64,000 nt of DNA. Source: an uncultured Mediterraneibacter sp. Its GTDB lineage: Bacteria; Bacillota; Clostridia; Lachnospirales; Lachnospiraceae. Under the pieces are notes generated by a model that was given only the letters and a program-made list of their open reading frames with translations, had not been told where the DNA came from and did not search any database. How positions within the stretch are numbered: the first letter of the stretch is position 1; each line of letters starts with the position of its first letter. Of this stretch, positions 1-13,022 are shown piece after piece. The DNA is taken from assembly GCA_944381495.1 (NCBI GenBank), contig CALWLJ010000011.1:43585-107584 (forward strand). Reading direction: 5' to 3'. A program made the position numbers and the translations under genes.

Positions 1-6
1 CTCAGG

Positions 7-2486
<2,480 letters not shown>

Positions 2487-2522
2487 ACAGGCAGAGAAGA
2501 GCAGGAGAAGGAGATCGGGAAT

Positions 2523-3143
2523 ATGAGTGGACTTGATAAGATGAAAGCCCGGATCCTGGAAGAGGCGGAAGGGTCCGCCAGGGAAATCCTGGATAATGCC
2601 TGCAGAGAGGCTGACGGGATCCTGGAGACGGCTGAGAAAGAAGCTCAGACCGGAGCGGACGCCTTGATCGCAAAAGCACAGCGGGAAGCGGACGATTATG
2701 AGAAACGGACGGTTTCCGCGGCGGATATGGAGCGGAAACGGCAGCTCCTCGCTGCCCGTCAGGAGATCATAAATGAAATCCTGGACAGAGCTTATGAAAA
2801 GGTTCGGGATCTGGATGAAAAAGAATATTTTGAGATTATGGGAAAGCTTCTGGAAAAATATGTCCAGCCTGAGGCAGGCGTGATCTGTTTCTCCGGGAAG
2901 GATCTGAAGAGAATGCCGGAGGAGTTCCGGGAGAAGATCCGGAAGACCGCCGGAGAAAAGGGCGGCAGTCTGACTTTATCGGAAGAGCCGGGACAGATGG
3001 AAGCCGGGTTCCTTCTGATTTATGGAGGAATCGAGGAGAACTGTACTCTCAAGGCTGTGTTCCGGGAAAAGAGAGAGGTGCTGTCAGATCTGGTGAACGG
3101 GATCCTTTTCGGAAACGGGACCCATAAGGAGGGACGGAGTTGA
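2523..3143 (+). CDS. ntpE: V-type ATP synthase subunit E (peripheral stalk)
   Basis: Peripheral-stalk subunit of 206 residues. The N-terminal ~100 residues are a charged Ala/Glu/Arg-rich coiled coil, and the C-terminal half is the globular domain that binds the catalytic head. The length is normal for the family. The start follows a purine-rich GAAGGAGATCGG stretch. The stop overlaps the TTG start of the next gene, as expected for an operon with coupled translation. Confidence 0.93.
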   Translation: MSGLDKMKARILEEAEGSAREILDNACREADGILETAEKEAQTGADALIAKAQREADDYEKRTVSAADMERKRQLLAARQEIINEILDRAYEKVRDLDEKEYFEIMGKLLEKYVQPEAGVICFSGKDLKRMPEEFREKIRKTAGEKGGSLTLSEEPGQMEAGFLLIYGGIEENCTLKAVFREKREVLSDLVNGILFGNGTHKEGRS

Positions 3144-4111
3144 GCAATACAAAATATACCTATGCCGTTGCCCGCATCCGTGCTCTTGAGACTTCGCTGT
3201 TGACAGACGGGGTCATTGGACAGATGCTGGGATGTCCGACTGTGGAACAGGCTATGCAGCTTTTGATGGAGAAAGGCTGGGGCAGCGGCACTTCTGAAGA
3301 AAAGATAGAAGATATGCTTGCGTGTGAGGAGCAGAAAGCATGGCGGGTGATCCAGGATACGGCTCCGGATATGAAAGTATTTGACGTGCTGTCCTGCCCC
3401 AGGCTGTATCATAACCTGAAGGCGGCAGTGAAAGCTGTCTGTACGGGCTCTCATGTGAAAGATATATTTTATGACGGCTGTTCTGTTTCGGGGGAAGAGA
3501 TGATGCGGATCGTGGAGAATAAAGAATTCGACCGACTGCCTGGACGGATGCCCGGAATAGCCAGAGAAGCTTTTGAGACATTGCTCCACACCGGAGACGG
3601 CCAGCTTTGCGATGTTATGATCGACCGGGCGGCACTGGAGGCTGTGCAGGAGGCAGGCAGACAGTCGGGGGAAACGATTATCCGGGAGTATGCGGATACG
3701 ACGGTTTCCATTGCGGATATCAAGATTGCAGTAAGATGCAGCCGGACAGGCAAATCGGCCGAGTTTATGCGAAGTGCCATGGCAGAATGTGAAGGAGTCA
3801 GTGTGGATCAGCTGATCCGGGCGGCTCTGTCCGGAGAGGATGAGATCATAAAGTATCTGGAGGGCACTTCCTATGCAGGCGGAGCGGCGGCACTTGCCGA
3901 GTCGCCTTCTGCGTTTGAACGGTGGTGCGACGACAGAATGACGGAGTCCATGAAACCGCAGAAATACGAGACATTTTCCGTAGGGCCGCTGTTGGCGTAT
4001 CTGCTTGCCCGGGAAAATGAGATTAAAACAGTGCGGATCATCCTGACCGGAAAGCAGAACAGCTTTCCGGATGATGCGATCCGGGAAAGGGTAAGGGAGA
4101 TGTATGTATAA
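3140..4111 (+). CDS. ntpC: V-type ATP synthase subunit C (AC39 type)
   Basis: Subunit C / d, which links the central stalk to the K ring; 323 residues, usual for the AC39 family. It is helical with the typical opening SNTKYTYAVARIRALE. The start is TTG at 3140, overlapping the ntpE stop (TTGA) and preceded by AAGGAGGGA, so a TTG start is well supported. It overlaps ntpF by eight bases at its 3' end. Confidence 0.93.
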   Translation: MSNTKYTYAVARIRALETSLLTDGVIGQMLGCPTVEQAMQLLMEKGWGSGTSEEKIEDMLACEEQKAWRVIQDTAPDMKVFDVLSCPRLYHNLKAAVKAVCTGSHVKDIFYDGCSVSGEEMMRIVENKEFDRLPGRMPGIAREAFETLLHTGDGQLCDVMIDRAALEAVQEAGRQSGETIIREYADTTVSIADIKIAVRCSRTGKSAEFMRSAMAECEGVSVDQLIRAALSGEDEIIKYLEGTSYAGGAAALAESPSAFERWCDDRMTESMKPQKYETFSVGPLLAYLLARENEIKTVRIILTGKQNSFPDDAIRERVREMYV

Positions 4112-4427
4112 AATAGCAGTAATCGGCGATTACGACAGTATATACGGCTTCGCCACTTTGGGACTGAGCATCTGCCCTGTCAGGAACCGGGAAGAAACGC
4201 GGAGGAAACTGAAGGAGCTGGCGGACGGTGATTATGGGATCATCTATATCACGGAAGCGGCTGCGGCTCAGGTGCAGAGAGAAATTGAGGAATACCGGGA
4301 GACACCGCTTCCTGCCATTATCCTGATCCCCGGCGTGTCGGGCAATACCGGCGCAGGAGTAGAAGGAGTCAGAAAGACAGTGGAACAGGCTGTAGGATCG
4401 GATATTCTGTTTGGAGGAGTAAGCTAA
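4104..4427 (+). CDS. ntpF: V-type ATP synthase subunit F
   Basis: Small (107 residues) central-stalk regulator with a CheY-like alpha/beta fold: [16 protein letters not shown] at the N-terminus, then a PAIILIPG strand. The start overlaps ntpC by eight bases and the stop (TAATG) overlaps the ntpA start by one base. It is placed between C and A as in other clostridial V-ATPase operons. Confidence 0.93.
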   Translation: MYKIAVIGDYDSIYGFATLGLSICPVRNREETRRKLKELADGDYGIIYITEAAAAQVQREIEEYRETPLPAIILIPGVSGNTGAGVEGVRKTVEQAVGSDILFGGVS

Positions 4428-6193
4428 TGAGCACAGGAGTGATTAAGAAAGTCGCAGGCCCTCTGGTCATTGCGGAGGGAATGCGTGATGCAAATATGTT
4501 TGACGTGGTCCGCGTGAGCAGGCAGCGTCTGATCGGTGAGATCATCGAGATGCACGGAGATGAAGCGTCTATTCAGGTATATGAGGAGACTTCAGGACTG
4601 GGACCGGGTGAACCCGTAGAGTCTATGGAAGTTCCCATGTCGGTAGAGCTGGGGCCCGGTCTGATCACCAGTATTTATGACGGGATCCAGAGACCGCTGG
4701 ATGACATTATGAAGATTTCCGGCAACAACCTGAAAAGAGGTGTGGAAGTTCCGTCTCTGAAAAGGAATCTGAAATGGGAGTTTGTACCTACAATGCAGGC
4801 AGGCGATGCAGTGGAGCCGGGAGACGTGATCGGTACGGTACAGGAGACGGTGCTGGTACAGCAGAAGATCATGGTGCCTTATGGAGTTTCAGGAACCGTA
4901 AAAGAGATCCGGGGAGGAACATTTACTGTAGAAGAGACAGTGGCCGTGGTAGAGACGGAAAATGGCGAAAAGGAACTGACTCTGATGCAGCGTTGGCCGG
5001 TGCGCCAGGGGAGACCCTACAAGAAGAAGCTGCCGCCGGAGATGCCCCTGGTCACCGGACAGCGGGTCATTGATACTTTCTTCCCCATTGCCAAAGGCGG
5101 TGTGGCAGCGGTGCCGGGCCCTTTTGGAAGCGGAAAGACAGTAATTCAGCATCAGCTGGCTAAATGGGCGGAAGCAGATATTGTAGTCTATATCGGATGT
5201 GGTGAGCGCGGTAATGAAATGACAGATGTGCTTAACGAGTTCCCGGAGCTGAAGGACCCGAAGACAGGACAGCCGCTGATGCAGCGGACGGTCCTTATTG
5301 CCAATACTTCGGATATGCCGGTGGCTGCCCGGGAGGCATCCATTTATACAGGAATTACCATTGCGGAATATTTCCGGGATATGGGGTATTCGGTTGCGCT
5401 GATGGCAGACTCCACATCCCGCTGGGCAGAGGCTCTCAGGGAGATGTCGGGCCGGCTGGAAGAGATGCCCGGAGAAGAAGGATATCCCGCTTATCTGGGA
5501 AGCCGTCTGGCTCAGTTCTATGAGCGGGCAGGGCATGTGATCTCTCTTGGAAAGGAAGGCCGGGAAGGCGCTCTCTCCGTGATCGGTGCAGTATCTCCGC
5601 CGGGAGGCGACACATCAGAACCTGTATCGCAGGCGACCCTTCGTATCGTAAAGGTATTCTGGGGACTGGATTCGGAACTGGCGTATAAGAGGCATTTCCC
5701 GGCTATTAACTGGCTGAACAGTTATTCCTTGTATCTGGATGATATGGAAAAATGGTTTAATGCGGAGGTGGCTCCTGACTGGATGGAGGGACGTCAGAAG
5801 ATGATGAGCCTGCTCCAGGAGGAAGCAGAATTGGAAGAAATCGTGAAGATGGTAGGTATGGACGCGCTGTCTCCCGGTGACCGGCTGAAGATGGAGGCTG
5901 CCAGATCGATCCGTGAGGATTTCCTGCATCAGAACTCTTTCCATGAAATTGACACCTATACGTCTCTGAAGAAGCAGTATATGATGATGCGTCTGGTCAA
6001 TGCATTTTATGAAAAATCCAGGGATGCGCTGGAAAAGGGCGCTCCTCTGAACCGGCTGATCTCCATGCCGGTACGGGAGCAGATCGGACGTTTCAAATAT
6101 GTGACAGAGGATGCCTTGGATGAGTCCTATGCAAAAGTAGAAGAAGAATTGGCTGCGCAGATTGCGGAGGCGCTTAGAAAGGGGGAACGCTAA
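4427..6193 (+). CDS. ntpA: V-type ATP synthase catalytic subunit A
   Basis: Catalytic nucleotide-binding subunit of 588 residues. The P-loop GPFGSGKT is at 231-238 and the catalytic glutamate at Glu260 in CGERGNE. The long non-homologous insertion typical of A subunits lies before the P-loop (about residues 110-200). The [20 protein letters not shown] segment is also present. It works as an A3B3 head with ntpB, which starts directly at the next base. Confidence 0.98.
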   Translation: MSTGVIKKVAGPLVIAEGMRDANMFDVVRVSRQRLIGEIIEMHGDEASIQVYEETSGLGPGEPVESMEVPMSVELGPGLITSIYDGIQRPLDDIMKISGNNLKRGVEVPSLKRNLKWEFVPTMQAGDAVEPGDVIGTVQETVLVQQKIMVPYGVSGTVKEIRGGTFTVEETVAVVETENGEKELTLMQRWPVRQGRPYKKKLPPEMPLVTGQRVIDTFFPIAKGGVAAVPGPFGSGKTVIQHQLAKWAEADIVVYIGCGERGNEMTDVLNEFPELKDPKTGQPLMQRTVLIANTSDMPVAAREASIYTGITIAEYFRDMGYSVALMADSTSRWAEALREMSGRLEEMPGEEGYPAYLGSRLAQFYERAGHVISLGKEGREGALSVIGAVSPPGGDTSEPVSQATLRIVKVFWGLDSELAYKRHFPAINWLNSYSLYLDDMEKWFNAEVAPDWMEGRQKMMSLLQEEAELEEIVKMVGMDALSPGDRLKMEAARSIREDFLHQNSFHEIDTYTSLKKQYMMMRLVNAFYEKSRDALEKGAPLNRLISMPVREQIGRFKYVTEDALDESYAKVEEELAAQIAEALRKGER

Positions 6194-7576
6194 ATGCCGA
6201 AAGAATACAGAACCATACAGGAAGTGGCCGGGCCGCTGATGCTGGTCCGCGGCGTGGAGGGCGTGACCTATGACGAACTGGGGGAGATCGAGCTTGCCAG
6301 CGGTGAGACGAGACGGTGCAAGGTGCTGGAAGTAAACGGAAGTGATGTGCTGGTCCAGCTTTTTGAGAGTTCCACCGGAATCAATCTTTCTAACAGCAAA
6401 GTCCGTTTCCTGGGAAGAAGCATGGAACTGGGAGTGTCCGAGGATATGCTGGGCCGTGTCTTCGACGGCCTGGGCCGCCCCATCGATGAGGGGCCGGAGA
6501 TCCTTCCGGAAGCCCGCATGGATATAAACGGCCTGCCTATGAATCCGGCAGCCAGAAGCTATCCGGAGGAGTTTATCCAGACTGGAGTATCCGCCATCGA
6601 CGGGCTGAACACACTGGTCCGCGGCCAGAAGCTGCCCATCTTCTCCGCTTCCGGCCTTCCGCACGCCCAGCTGGCGGCACAGATCGCCAGACAGGCGAAG
6701 GTACTGGGAAAGAATGAAAACTTTGCCGTTGTATTTGCTGCTATGGGAATCACCTTCGAGGAGTCCAACTTCTTTATTGAGAGCTTCCGCGAGACCGGAG
6801 CTCTGGACAGGACCGTCCTTTTTGTAAACCTGGCAAATGACCCTGCTATCGAGCGTATTGCCACACCGAAAATGGCCCTGACTGCGGCAGAATATCTTGC
6901 CTTTGAAAAAGATATGCACGTGCTGGTCATCCTGACCGATATCACTAACTATGCGGACGCGCTCCGCGAGGTTTCCGCAGCACGTAAGGAGGTGCCGGGA
7001 CGCCGGGGATATCCGGGGTATATGTATACAGATTTGGCTTCCATTTACGAGAGAGCAGGAAGACAGCGGGGCAAAAAAGGAAGTATCACCATGATTCCTA
7101 TCCTGACTATGCCCGAGGATGACAAGACCCACCCGATACCGGACCTGACCGGATATATCACCGAGGGACAGATCATCCTGAGCCGTGAACTCTACCGCAA
7201 AGGGATCACGCCGCCCATCGATGTGCTGCCGTCTCTGTCGCGATTGAAGGACAAGGGAATCGGCGAGGGGAAGACCCGGGCTGATCATTCCAATACGATG
7301 AACCAGCTCTTCTCTGCCTATGCCCGCGGAAAAGATGCAAAAGAACTGATGGTGATCCTGGGGGAGGCAGCCCTCACCGAGATCGATCTGATGTATGCCA
7401 GATTCGCCGACGCCTTCGAGAAAGAATACGTCTCCCAGGGCTATAACACAGACCGCAGCATCGAAGAGACTCTGAACATCGGCTGGAAACTGCTCCGCAT
7501 GCTCCCCCGCGCCGAACTCAAACGAATCGACGACAAATATCTGGATCAATACTACGGGACTGTCCCCGAAGCGTAG
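6194..7576 (+). CDS. ntpB: V-type ATP synthase subunit B
   Basis: Non-catalytic partner of subunit A in the hexameric head; 460 residues. As expected, a true P-loop is missing and is replaced by SASGLPHAQ near residue 150. The arginine-rich [16 protein letters not shown] region is present. The last residues, GTVPEA and the TAG stop, are written by the first unit of the GGGACTGTCCC repeat that fills the gap to ntpD. The natural C-terminus was therefore probably remodelled by the repeat. Confidence 0.97.
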   Translation: MPKEYRTIQEVAGPLMLVRGVEGVTYDELGEIELASGETRRCKVLEVNGSDVLVQLFESSTGINLSNSKVRFLGRSMELGVSEDMLGRVFDGLGRPIDEGPEILPEARMDINGLPMNPAARSYPEEFIQTGVSAIDGLNTLVRGQKLPIFSASGLPHAQLAAQIARQAKVLGKNENFAVVFAAMGITFEESNFFIESFRETGALDRTVLFVNLANDPAIERIATPKMALTAAEYLAFEKDMHVLVILTDITNYADALREVSAARKEVPGRRGYPGYMYTDLASIYERAGRQRGKKGSITMIPILTMPEDDKTHPIPDLTGYITEGQIILSRELYRKGITPPIDVLPSLSRLKDKGIGEGKTRADHSNTMNQLFSAYARGKDAKELMVILGEAALTEIDLMYARFADAFEKEYVSQGYNTDRSIEETLNIGWKLLRMLPRAELKRIDDKYLDQYYGTVPEA

Positions 7577-7700
7577 CGCAGCGGGACTGTCCCAGAAGCC
7601 CTGAAAAGGGCAGAAAATCGACTGTCCCCGAAGCGCAAGCGTAGTGGGACTGTCCCGGAAGCCCTGGAAGGGCGGGAAATAGACTGTCCCCGAAGCGTAG
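7556..7700 (+). repeat. Tandem GGGACTGTCCC repeat cluster inside the V-ATPase operon
   Basis: About 145 bases made of two alternating units in the order A-B-A-B-A. A is GACTGTCCCCGAAGCG plus a short tail; B is GGGACTGTCCC, then AGAAGCCCTG and AAGGGC. GGGACTGTCCC is itself palindromic. The cluster starts inside ntpB, whose stop it encodes, and ends just before the ntpD ribosome binding site. It shares the GGGACAG core with clusters near 17.3 and 49.5 kb. Confidence 0.85.
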
Positions 7701-7724
7701 AAATTCAACAAGGAGGTGGCGGAT

Positions 7725-8387
7725 TTGGCTGGAAAGCATGTGAATCCGACCCGGATGGAACTGACCCGTCTGAAGAAAAAAAGGGTCACGGCGATCCGCG
7801 GCCACAAGCTGTTAAAAGACAAAAGGGATGAACTGATGCGTCAGTATCTGGATCTGGTGCGGGAAAACATGGAACTGCGGAAGAGAGTGGAAGCAGGGAT
7901 CCGCTCCGCTAACCGGAATTTTGTTATTGCGAAAGCAGGCATGTCGGCAGCGGCTCTGAACACGGCTCTTATGGCGCCGAAGCAGGAAGTAAGCCTGGAG
8001 GCCGTGGAGAAGAATGTTATGAGCGTGGATATTCCTGTTTTTAAATATAAGACAAGAACTGCCGATGAAAATGATATTTATTCTTATGGTTTTGCCTTTA
8101 CTTCCTCGGATCTGGACGGGGCTGTGAAATCGCTGGCAGATATCCTGCCTGACATGATACGGCTGGCGGAGTGTGAGAAGGCCTGCCAGCTCATGGCGGC
8201 AGAGATCGAGAAGACGAGAAGAAGAGTAAATGCACTGGAACATGTGATCATCCCGGAGACGGAGGAAAATATCCGTTATATTACAATGAAGCTGGATGAA
8301 AATGAGCGGAGTACCCAGATCCGTCTGATGAAGGTGAAGGATATGATGCTGGAAGAGGCGCATCATTATGACTGTTTAGTGCACTAA
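7725..8387 (+). CDS. ntpD: V-type ATP synthase subunit D (central shaft)
   Basis: Central rotor shaft, about 220 residues, with long N- and C-terminal coiled-coil helices (NPTRMELTRLKKKR at the start, a Glu/Lys-rich helix at the end). An upstream in-frame GTG at 7716 lies inside the Shine-Dalgarno AAGGAGG (7710-7716), so the TTG at 7725, eight bases downstream, is the likelier start. Last gene of the operon, separated from ntpB by the repeat cluster. Confidence 0.94.
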   Translation: MAGKHVNPTRMELTRLKKKRVTAIRGHKLLKDKRDELMRQYLDLVRENMELRKRVEAGIRSANRNFVIAKAGMSAAALNTALMAPKQEVSLEAVEKNVMSVDIPVFKYKTRTADENDIYSYGFAFTSSDLDGAVKSLADILPDMIRLAECEKACQLMAAEIEKTRRRVNALEHVIIPETEENIRYITMKLDENERSTQIRLMKVKDMMLEEAHHYDCLVH

Positions 8388-8406
8388 CTTTGCTGATTAA
8401 ACATCC

Positions 8407-8501
8407 GAAAACAGAGGTATCTCTAAAATGTATTCTGCGGGGCGGGAGGATGCGTTCGGGCTCCGCTCCGCAGAAAGGTTTTCGAGATCAGCTCTGTTTT
8501 C
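8407..8501. terminator. Nested palindrome after the V-ATPase operon
   Basis: Outer arms GAAAACAGAG (8407-8416) and CTCTGTTTTC (8492-8501), continued by ATCTC/GAGAT. An inner stem TTCTGCGG (8433-8440) / CCGCAGAA (8468-8475) is separated from the outer one by an AGG-rich loop. It is the only strong structure after ntpD and could end the transcript, although only a short T run (GTTTTCTGG) follows. The rest of 8388-8793 holds the glgC promoter and no convincing gene. Confidence 0.5.
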
Positions 8502-8682
8502 TGGTCTATTTAAGACGGAAGTTAGTGGCTAAACAGCCGACCTCATACCTGCACATGTTCACACTTTTGGGACATCTGCTGCGGAAATGGAGGGAAAAAC
8601 AGTCGTTTTGAACAAACGCTCATGGAAAATGGGAAAACAGGTAAGATTTTTGTAAAAAGTTTGTATTTTTTGCATAAAAAAC

Positions 8683-8711
8683 TTCAAATTTCGAAGGAAA
8701 TGAGTTACAAT
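8683..8711 (+). promoter_or_regulatory. Candidate sigma-A promoter for glgCD
   Basis: TTCAAA (8683-8688), a 17-base spacer, then TACAAT (8706-8711), about 80 bases ahead of the glgC start in an AT-rich stretch. The -10 matches consensus at five of six bases; the -35 is weak. Confidence 0.45.
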
Positions 8712-8793
8712 TTGTACATAAGTCATTGTGGCTTTGCGGCATTTTATAAAATGTCGGATTAACGCAAAATAAGTTTAGAATAGGGGAAGAATT

Positions 8794-10002
8794 ATGGCAA
8801 AAGAAATGATTGCAATGCTTCTTGCCGGAGGACAGGGCTCACGTCTGTATGCCCTGACACAGAATCTGGCAAAACCTGCAGTTCCTTTCGGCGGCAAATA
8901 TCGTATCATCGATTTCCCGCTGTCGAACTGCGTAAATTCCGGTATTGACACAGTAGGAATCCTGACTCAGTATCAGCCTCTTGTGCTGAACGAATACATA
9001 GGAAACGGACAGCCCTGGGATCTGGACCGTCTCCATGGCGGAGTTCATGTGCTCCCGCCGTATCAGAGAGCTTCTGGATCAGACTGGTATAAGGGAACCG
9101 CGAATGCGATCTATCAGAATATCTCATTTATAGAGCGTTATGATCCCGAATATGTAATCATTCTTTCCGGAGATCAGATCTGCAAACAGGACTACAGTGA
9201 TTTCCTGAAGTTCCACAAGGAGAAAGGTGCAGAGTTCAGCGTAGCTGTCATGGAAGTGCCGTGGGAAGAGGCGTCCCGTTTCGGACTTATGGTAACAGAT
9301 GAGAATGACAAGATCACAGAATTCCAGGAGAAGCCGAAGAATCCCAAGTCCAACCTGGCATCTATGGGAATCTACATTTTTAATTGGGATATTCTGAAGA
9401 AATATCTGGAAGAGGACGAGGCAGATCCTGAATCCGAAAATGACTTTGGAAACAATATTATTCCTAATCTCCTCCGGGATGAGAGAAAAATGTATGCTTA
9501 CAGGTTTAGCGGTTACTGGAAGGACGTAGGAACGATTTCTTCTCTCTGGGAAGCAAATATGGAAGTGCTGGATCCGGAACATAGCGGAATTGATCTGTTT
9601 GATGAGGAGTGGAAGATTTACAGCAGGAACAGTGGTAAGACAGGGCATAAGATCGGTCCCGATGCAGTGGTGGAAAACTCTATGATCACAGATGGATGCC
9701 GGATCAACGGAAATGTCAAGCATTCGATTTTGTTCTCGGGTGTGAAAGTTGAAGCGGGTGCAGAGGTAGAAGATGCAGTGGTAATGGGCGGCACGACTAT
9801 CAAGGCAGGCGCTGTTGTGAAACATTGTATTGTAGCTGAGAACGTAACTATCGGAGAAAATGCAGTTGTAGGCGCAATGCCGGATGGCGAGAACAGCGGA
9901 GTGGCAACAGTCGGCAGCGGTGTATATGTAGGCGATGGAGCCAAGGTCGGACCAAACGCAATGGTCAGCAATAATGTAAAGGACGGTGAAGAACAATGGT
10001 AA
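8794..10002 (+). CDS. glgC: Glucose-1-phosphate adenylyltransferase
   Basis: Makes ADP-glucose from glucose-1-phosphate and ATP, the committed step of glycogen synthesis. The nucleotidyltransferase signature GGQGSRL is at 12-18 and KP at 27-28. The sugar-phosphate region FQEKPK is near residue 180. A left-handed beta-helix of hexapeptide-like repeats occupies the last ~110 residues. At 402 residues it has normal length. The start follows AGGGGAAGAATT. It is followed by, and overlaps by seven bases, the non-catalytic homologue glgD, so the active form is probably a GlgC-GlgD heteromer. Confidence 0.97.
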   Translation: MAKEMIAMLLAGGQGSRLYALTQNLAKPAVPFGGKYRIIDFPLSNCVNSGIDTVGILTQYQPLVLNEYIGNGQPWDLDRLHGGVHVLPPYQRASGSDWYKGTANAIYQNISFIERYDPEYVIILSGDQICKQDYSDFLKFHKEKGAEFSVAVMEVPWEEASRFGLMVTDENDKITEFQEKPKNPKSNLASMGIYIFNWDILKKYLEEDEADPESENDFGNNIIPNLLRDERKMYAYRFSGYWKDVGTISSLWEANMEVLDPEHSGIDLFDEEWKIYSRNSGKTGHKIGPDAVVENSMITDGCRINGNVKHSILFSGVKVEAGAEVEDAVVMGGTTIKAGAVVKHCIVAENVTIGENAVVGAMPDGENSGVATVGSGVYVGDGAKVGPNAMVSNNVKDGEEQW

Positions 10003-11138
10003 ATTCGAATATTGATGCATTGGGAATCATTTTCCCGAACAGTTATGACGATCTGGTGCCGGAACTGGTGGCTGACCGGCTGATGGCGTCCATTCCATTT
10101 GCGGGACGTTACAGAATGATTGATTTTATACTTTCCAGCATGGTGAACTGTGGAATTGATAATGTTTCTGTGATCGTACGAAAGAATTATCATTCTCTCC
10201 TGGATCATCTTGGAGCAGGAAGAGAATGGGATCTGACACGCAAGAACGGCGGCCTTAATATCGTTCCTCCTTTTGCAGAGAAGACGGTCAAGGTGTATAA
10301 CGGCCGTGTTGAGGCGCTGGCAAGCATCCTTGGTTTTCTTAAGAGCCAGAAAGAAAAATATGTCATCATGGCGGATGCCAATGTTGCGGCTAGCTTTGAT
10401 TTCGGGGCATTCCTGGAGCAGCATATCGAAAGCGGTGCGGATGTGACAGTGGCATATACCGAGGAAGAGCTTCCGGAAAGCTTTAAGAATACGGAGATTA
10501 ACAGTAAGTCTTTGTACTATACTCTGGATCTGGACGGACAGAGAGTGACGAATATTAAGATCAACTCGAAAGCATCGGGTGTACAGAACTTCTCCATGAA
10601 CATTTATGCGATTGAAAGGGAGACTCTGATCGACCAGATCAGCCAGGCGTTTGTGCGGGGATATGTATACTATGAGAGAGATATTCTGTCACCCCACCTG
10701 GTGACACTGAATGTACAGGGATTTAAGTTTGAAGGATACAGTGCGCGGATTTCGGATATGAAGAGCTATTTCGATGAGAACATGAAGCTGCTGGATGAGA
10801 ATAATCTGGATGCTCTTTTTGACAAGGGGCAGATTTATACAAAGATCCGTGACGACAATCCGACCAGGTACAAGACAGGCTCACGCGTAAAAAATGTCAT
10901 GGCGGCAGACGGCTGTGTGATCGAAGGTGATGTGGAGAACTGTATCCTGTTCAGGGGCGTTAAGATCAAGAGCGGTGCGAAAGTCCGTAACTGTGTGCTC
11001 ATGCAGGATACAGTAGTTGAGTCTGGAGCGGATATCGATTATGTGATCACAGACAAAAACGTAGTGATCAGTGAAAATCAGAAACTGCAGGGAACAGACT
11101 CTTTCCAGGTATTTGTAGAAAAAGGAAAAAGAGTATAA
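9996..11138 (+). CDS. glgD: Glucose-1-phosphate adenylyltransferase regulatory subunit
   Basis: GlgC paralogue of 380 residues with the same fold (Rossmann-like domain plus beta-helix). The GGxGxRL loop and the following KP are lost: the N-terminus reads [18 protein letters not shown]. The AGRYRMIDF segment survives. This is the usual picture for GlgD, which modulates GlgC rather than catalysing. The start overlaps the end of glgC; both end at the hairpin at 11231-11274. Confidence 0.94.
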   Translation: MVNSNIDALGIIFPNSYDDLVPELVADRLMASIPFAGRYRMIDFILSSMVNCGIDNVSVIVRKNYHSLLDHLGAGREWDLTRKNGGLNIVPPFAEKTVKVYNGRVEALASILGFLKSQKEKYVIMADANVAASFDFGAFLEQHIESGADVTVAYTEEELPESFKNTEINSKSLYYTLDLDGQRVTNIKINSKASGVQNFSMNIYAIERETLIDQISQAFVRGYVYYERDILSPHLVTLNVQGFKFEGYSARISDMKSYFDENMKLLDENNLDALFDKGQIYTKIRDDNPTRYKTGSRVKNVMAADGCVIEGDVENCILFRGVKIKSGAKVRNCVLMQDTVVESGADIDYVITDKNVVISENQKLQGTDSFQVFVEKGKRV

Positions 11139-11230
11139 AAGCAAAAAAGCACTGCGGATCATCGAACCTCCTGACAGATATGCCGGGAATTAATGTGGTA
11201 ATCAGAAAATTATAATAAGGAAAAGCCGGA

Positions 11231-11274
11231 AGAAGCCGGAGCTGAAGGGAAGATCCCAGGATGCTCCGGCTTCT
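11231..11274 (+). terminator. Terminator after glgCD
   Basis: AGAAGCCGGAGC (11231-11242) pairs with GCTCCGGCTTCT (11263-11274), a perfect 12-base stem followed by TTCATT. From here to the next start at 11481 I see only an AT-rich stretch (TTATTATATAAATAAAAT near 11393) that may hold the promoter of the permease gene. Confidence 0.8.
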
Positions 11275-11480
11275 TTCATTATATGAAGATGTCGAAAAGG
11301 AATGAAGGGCTGGGGGTTGAAGCATATTCCGCTGCGTGTTAGAATAAAGAAACGCAACAGAGAATAATTGTGCAGCCGTTCTGGCGTACGCCCTTATTAT
11401 ATAAATAAAATGTGAATGGGACGGTATACGGAAAAAGAGACGGTTGCATTTTCGGCATTATGCAGAAGCAGGAGGAGTTT

Positions 11481-12677
11481 ATGAATCTTGACCGAGAAAA
11501 CATGAGGAAAATAAGGCAGCTGATCCTGTTTACGATCATCGTATTGATCGCGCTGTGGAACTATGCGATCATCCTGGGGGCTGTCAGATATGCGCTGGGA
11601 ATCATATTTCCATTTATCCTGGGCGGAGGAATCGCGTTCGTTCTGAATGTTCCCATGTGCTTCCTTGAGGAGTTGATCTTCTACAATAAGAAGTTGAAGG
11701 ATAAAAAGATAGCGAACCGTCTGGCGCGGCCTGTCAGTCTGGTGCTTACCATTGTGATCGTGATCGGAGTCGTAGTACTGGTCATGTTTGTTGTGATTCC
11801 TGAACTGACCCGGACGCTTATGTCTCTTGGAAGGACGATCCAGATATTTATACCGGAGGCTCAGAGATTTCTGGAGGATCTGTTTACAAATAACAGTGAC
11901 ATGAGAGCCTGGCTGAATAGTCTGGACCTGAATGTGGATACGATCATGAGAAACGCGATGGAGTTCTTTCAGAATGGTGCGGGAAATGTGCTGAACTCGA
12001 CTATGTCCGCAATCGGTTCTATTGTGAGCGGAGTGACTACATTTGTTATTGCTTTTGTTTTTGCCTGCTACATCCTGCTGCAGAAAGAGAAGCTGAGAGT
12101 GCAGGTGAAGAAGGTACTGGATGCCTTCCTCAAACCGGAGCGTGTGGAATGGGTTACAGAGGTGTGCTCTCTGACGGCAAAGACTTTTTCCAACTTTCTG
12201 GCAGGCCAGTGCCTTGAGGCCCTGATCCTGGGGGGCATGTTCTTTGTGGTGATGACCATTTTCAGTATGCCATATACGCTGCTGATCAGCGTCCTGATCG
12301 CCTTTACCGCACTGATTCCCATATTCGGCGCCTTCATCGGATGTATCGTGGGAGCATTTCTCATCCTGATGGTAGATCCGCTGCAGGCACTGGGCTTTGT
12401 GATCATGTTCCTTGTCCTTCAGCAGATTGAAGGCAATATGATCTATCCCAAGGTTGTAGGTAAGTCCGTGGGCCTTCCATCCATCTGGGTCCTGGCAGCA
12501 GTCACCGTGGGCGGCAGTCTCATGGGAGTGATAGGAATGCTGGTATTCATTCCTATTGTATCGGTTATCTATGCTCTGTTCCGTGCCAGCGTGTATAAAA
12601 GGCTGAAAAAGAAAAAAATTCTGGCAGAGACTGAGGAGAGTCGGAAGCCGGAGGCTGAGACGGCGACAAAAGACTGA
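11481..12677 (+). CDS. AI-2E family transporter (YtvI/TqsA-type permease)
   Basis: Polytopic membrane protein of 398 residues with about eight membrane segments and the central amphipathic stretch typical of the AI-2E exporter family (PF01594). Conserved late motifs such as FAGQCLEALILGG-like and LQQIEGNMIYPKVVGKSVGL are visible. A longer frame begins at 11412, but GCAGGAGGAGTTT lies directly before ATG 11481, which settles the start. The last ~25 residues are a charged tail. The substrate cannot be told; members include autoinducer-2 exporters and Na+/H+ antiporters. Confidence 0.88.
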   Translation: MNLDRENMRKIRQLILFTIIVLIALWNYAIILGAVRYALGIIFPFILGGGIAFVLNVPMCFLEELIFYNKKLKDKKIANRLARPVSLVLTIVIVIGVVVLVMFVVIPELTRTLMSLGRTIQIFIPEAQRFLEDLFTNNSDMRAWLNSLDLNVDTIMRNAMEFFQNGAGNVLNSTMSAIGSIVSGVTTFVIAFVFACYILLQKEKLRVQVKKVLDAFLKPERVEWVTEVCSLTAKTFSNFLAGQCLEALILGGMFFVVMTIFSMPYTLLISVLIAFTALIPIFGAFIGCIVGAFLILMVDPLQALGFVIMFLVLQQIEGNMIYPKVVGKSVGLPSIWVLAAVTVGGSLMGVIGMLVFIPIVSVIYALFRASVYKRLKKKKILAETEESRKPEAETATKD

Positions 12678-12718
12678 CGAAATTATAGAGAAGTGAAACA
12701 GGATATGCAATAAAGGGC

Positions 12719-12748
12719 TTGACTTCCATCGGGCCGGCATGGTACAAT
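12719..12748 (+). promoter_or_regulatory. Sigma-A promoter of rpmG-secE-nusG
   Basis: TTGACT (12719-12724), an 18-base spacer, then TACAAT (12743-12748). It lies about 100 bases before the rpmG start. Confidence 0.7.
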
Positions 12749-12850
12749 GTCATGGCGAATGGAAGTAGGCCTTTTTTTTATGCCTAAAAACAGATGGCTT
12801 CGCAACCATCAGTAACACGTAGTGAATATGTTAAAAGCGAGGTGGAAGTT

Positions 12851-13000
12851 GTGCGCACAAGAATTACACTGGAGTGTACGGAATGCAAGAACCGTAACTA
12901 CAACATGACAAAGGATAAGAAAGCTCATCCGGAACGCATGGAGACCAAGAAGTACTGCAGATTCTGCAAATCACACACACTGCACAAGGAAACGAAGTAG
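12851..13000 (+). CDS. rpmG: 50S ribosomal protein L33
   Basis: Ribosomal protein L33, 49 residues, with two CxxC pairs (ECTECKNR and YCRFCKSH), that is, the zinc-binding type. The frame extends upstream to 12794, but homologues begin at MRTRITLEC. The GTG at 12851 preceded by GCGAGGTGG is the sensible start. First gene of the usual rpmG-secE-nusG order. Confidence 0.93.
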   Translation: MRTRITLECTECKNRNYNMTKDKKAHPERMETKKYCRFCKSHTLHKETK

Positions 13001-13022
13001 TCGCCGGAAGGAAGTGGATACC

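Noticed and set aside
5615-7822. A 735-codon open frame on the minus strand across ntpA, ntpB and the repeat cluster
   Set aside because: It is antisense to two highly conserved genes and shows no domain; long antisense frames arise here from the codon bias of the genes beneath.
8390-8611. A 73-codon plus-strand frame after ntpD
   Set aside because: No ribosome site, no likeness to any protein, and it runs through the nested palindrome.
11397-12740. A 447-codon minus-strand frame opposite the AI-2E permease
   Set aside because: His/Gln/Asp-rich antisense translation of membrane-helix codons; the plus strand gives a clear family match and ribosome site.
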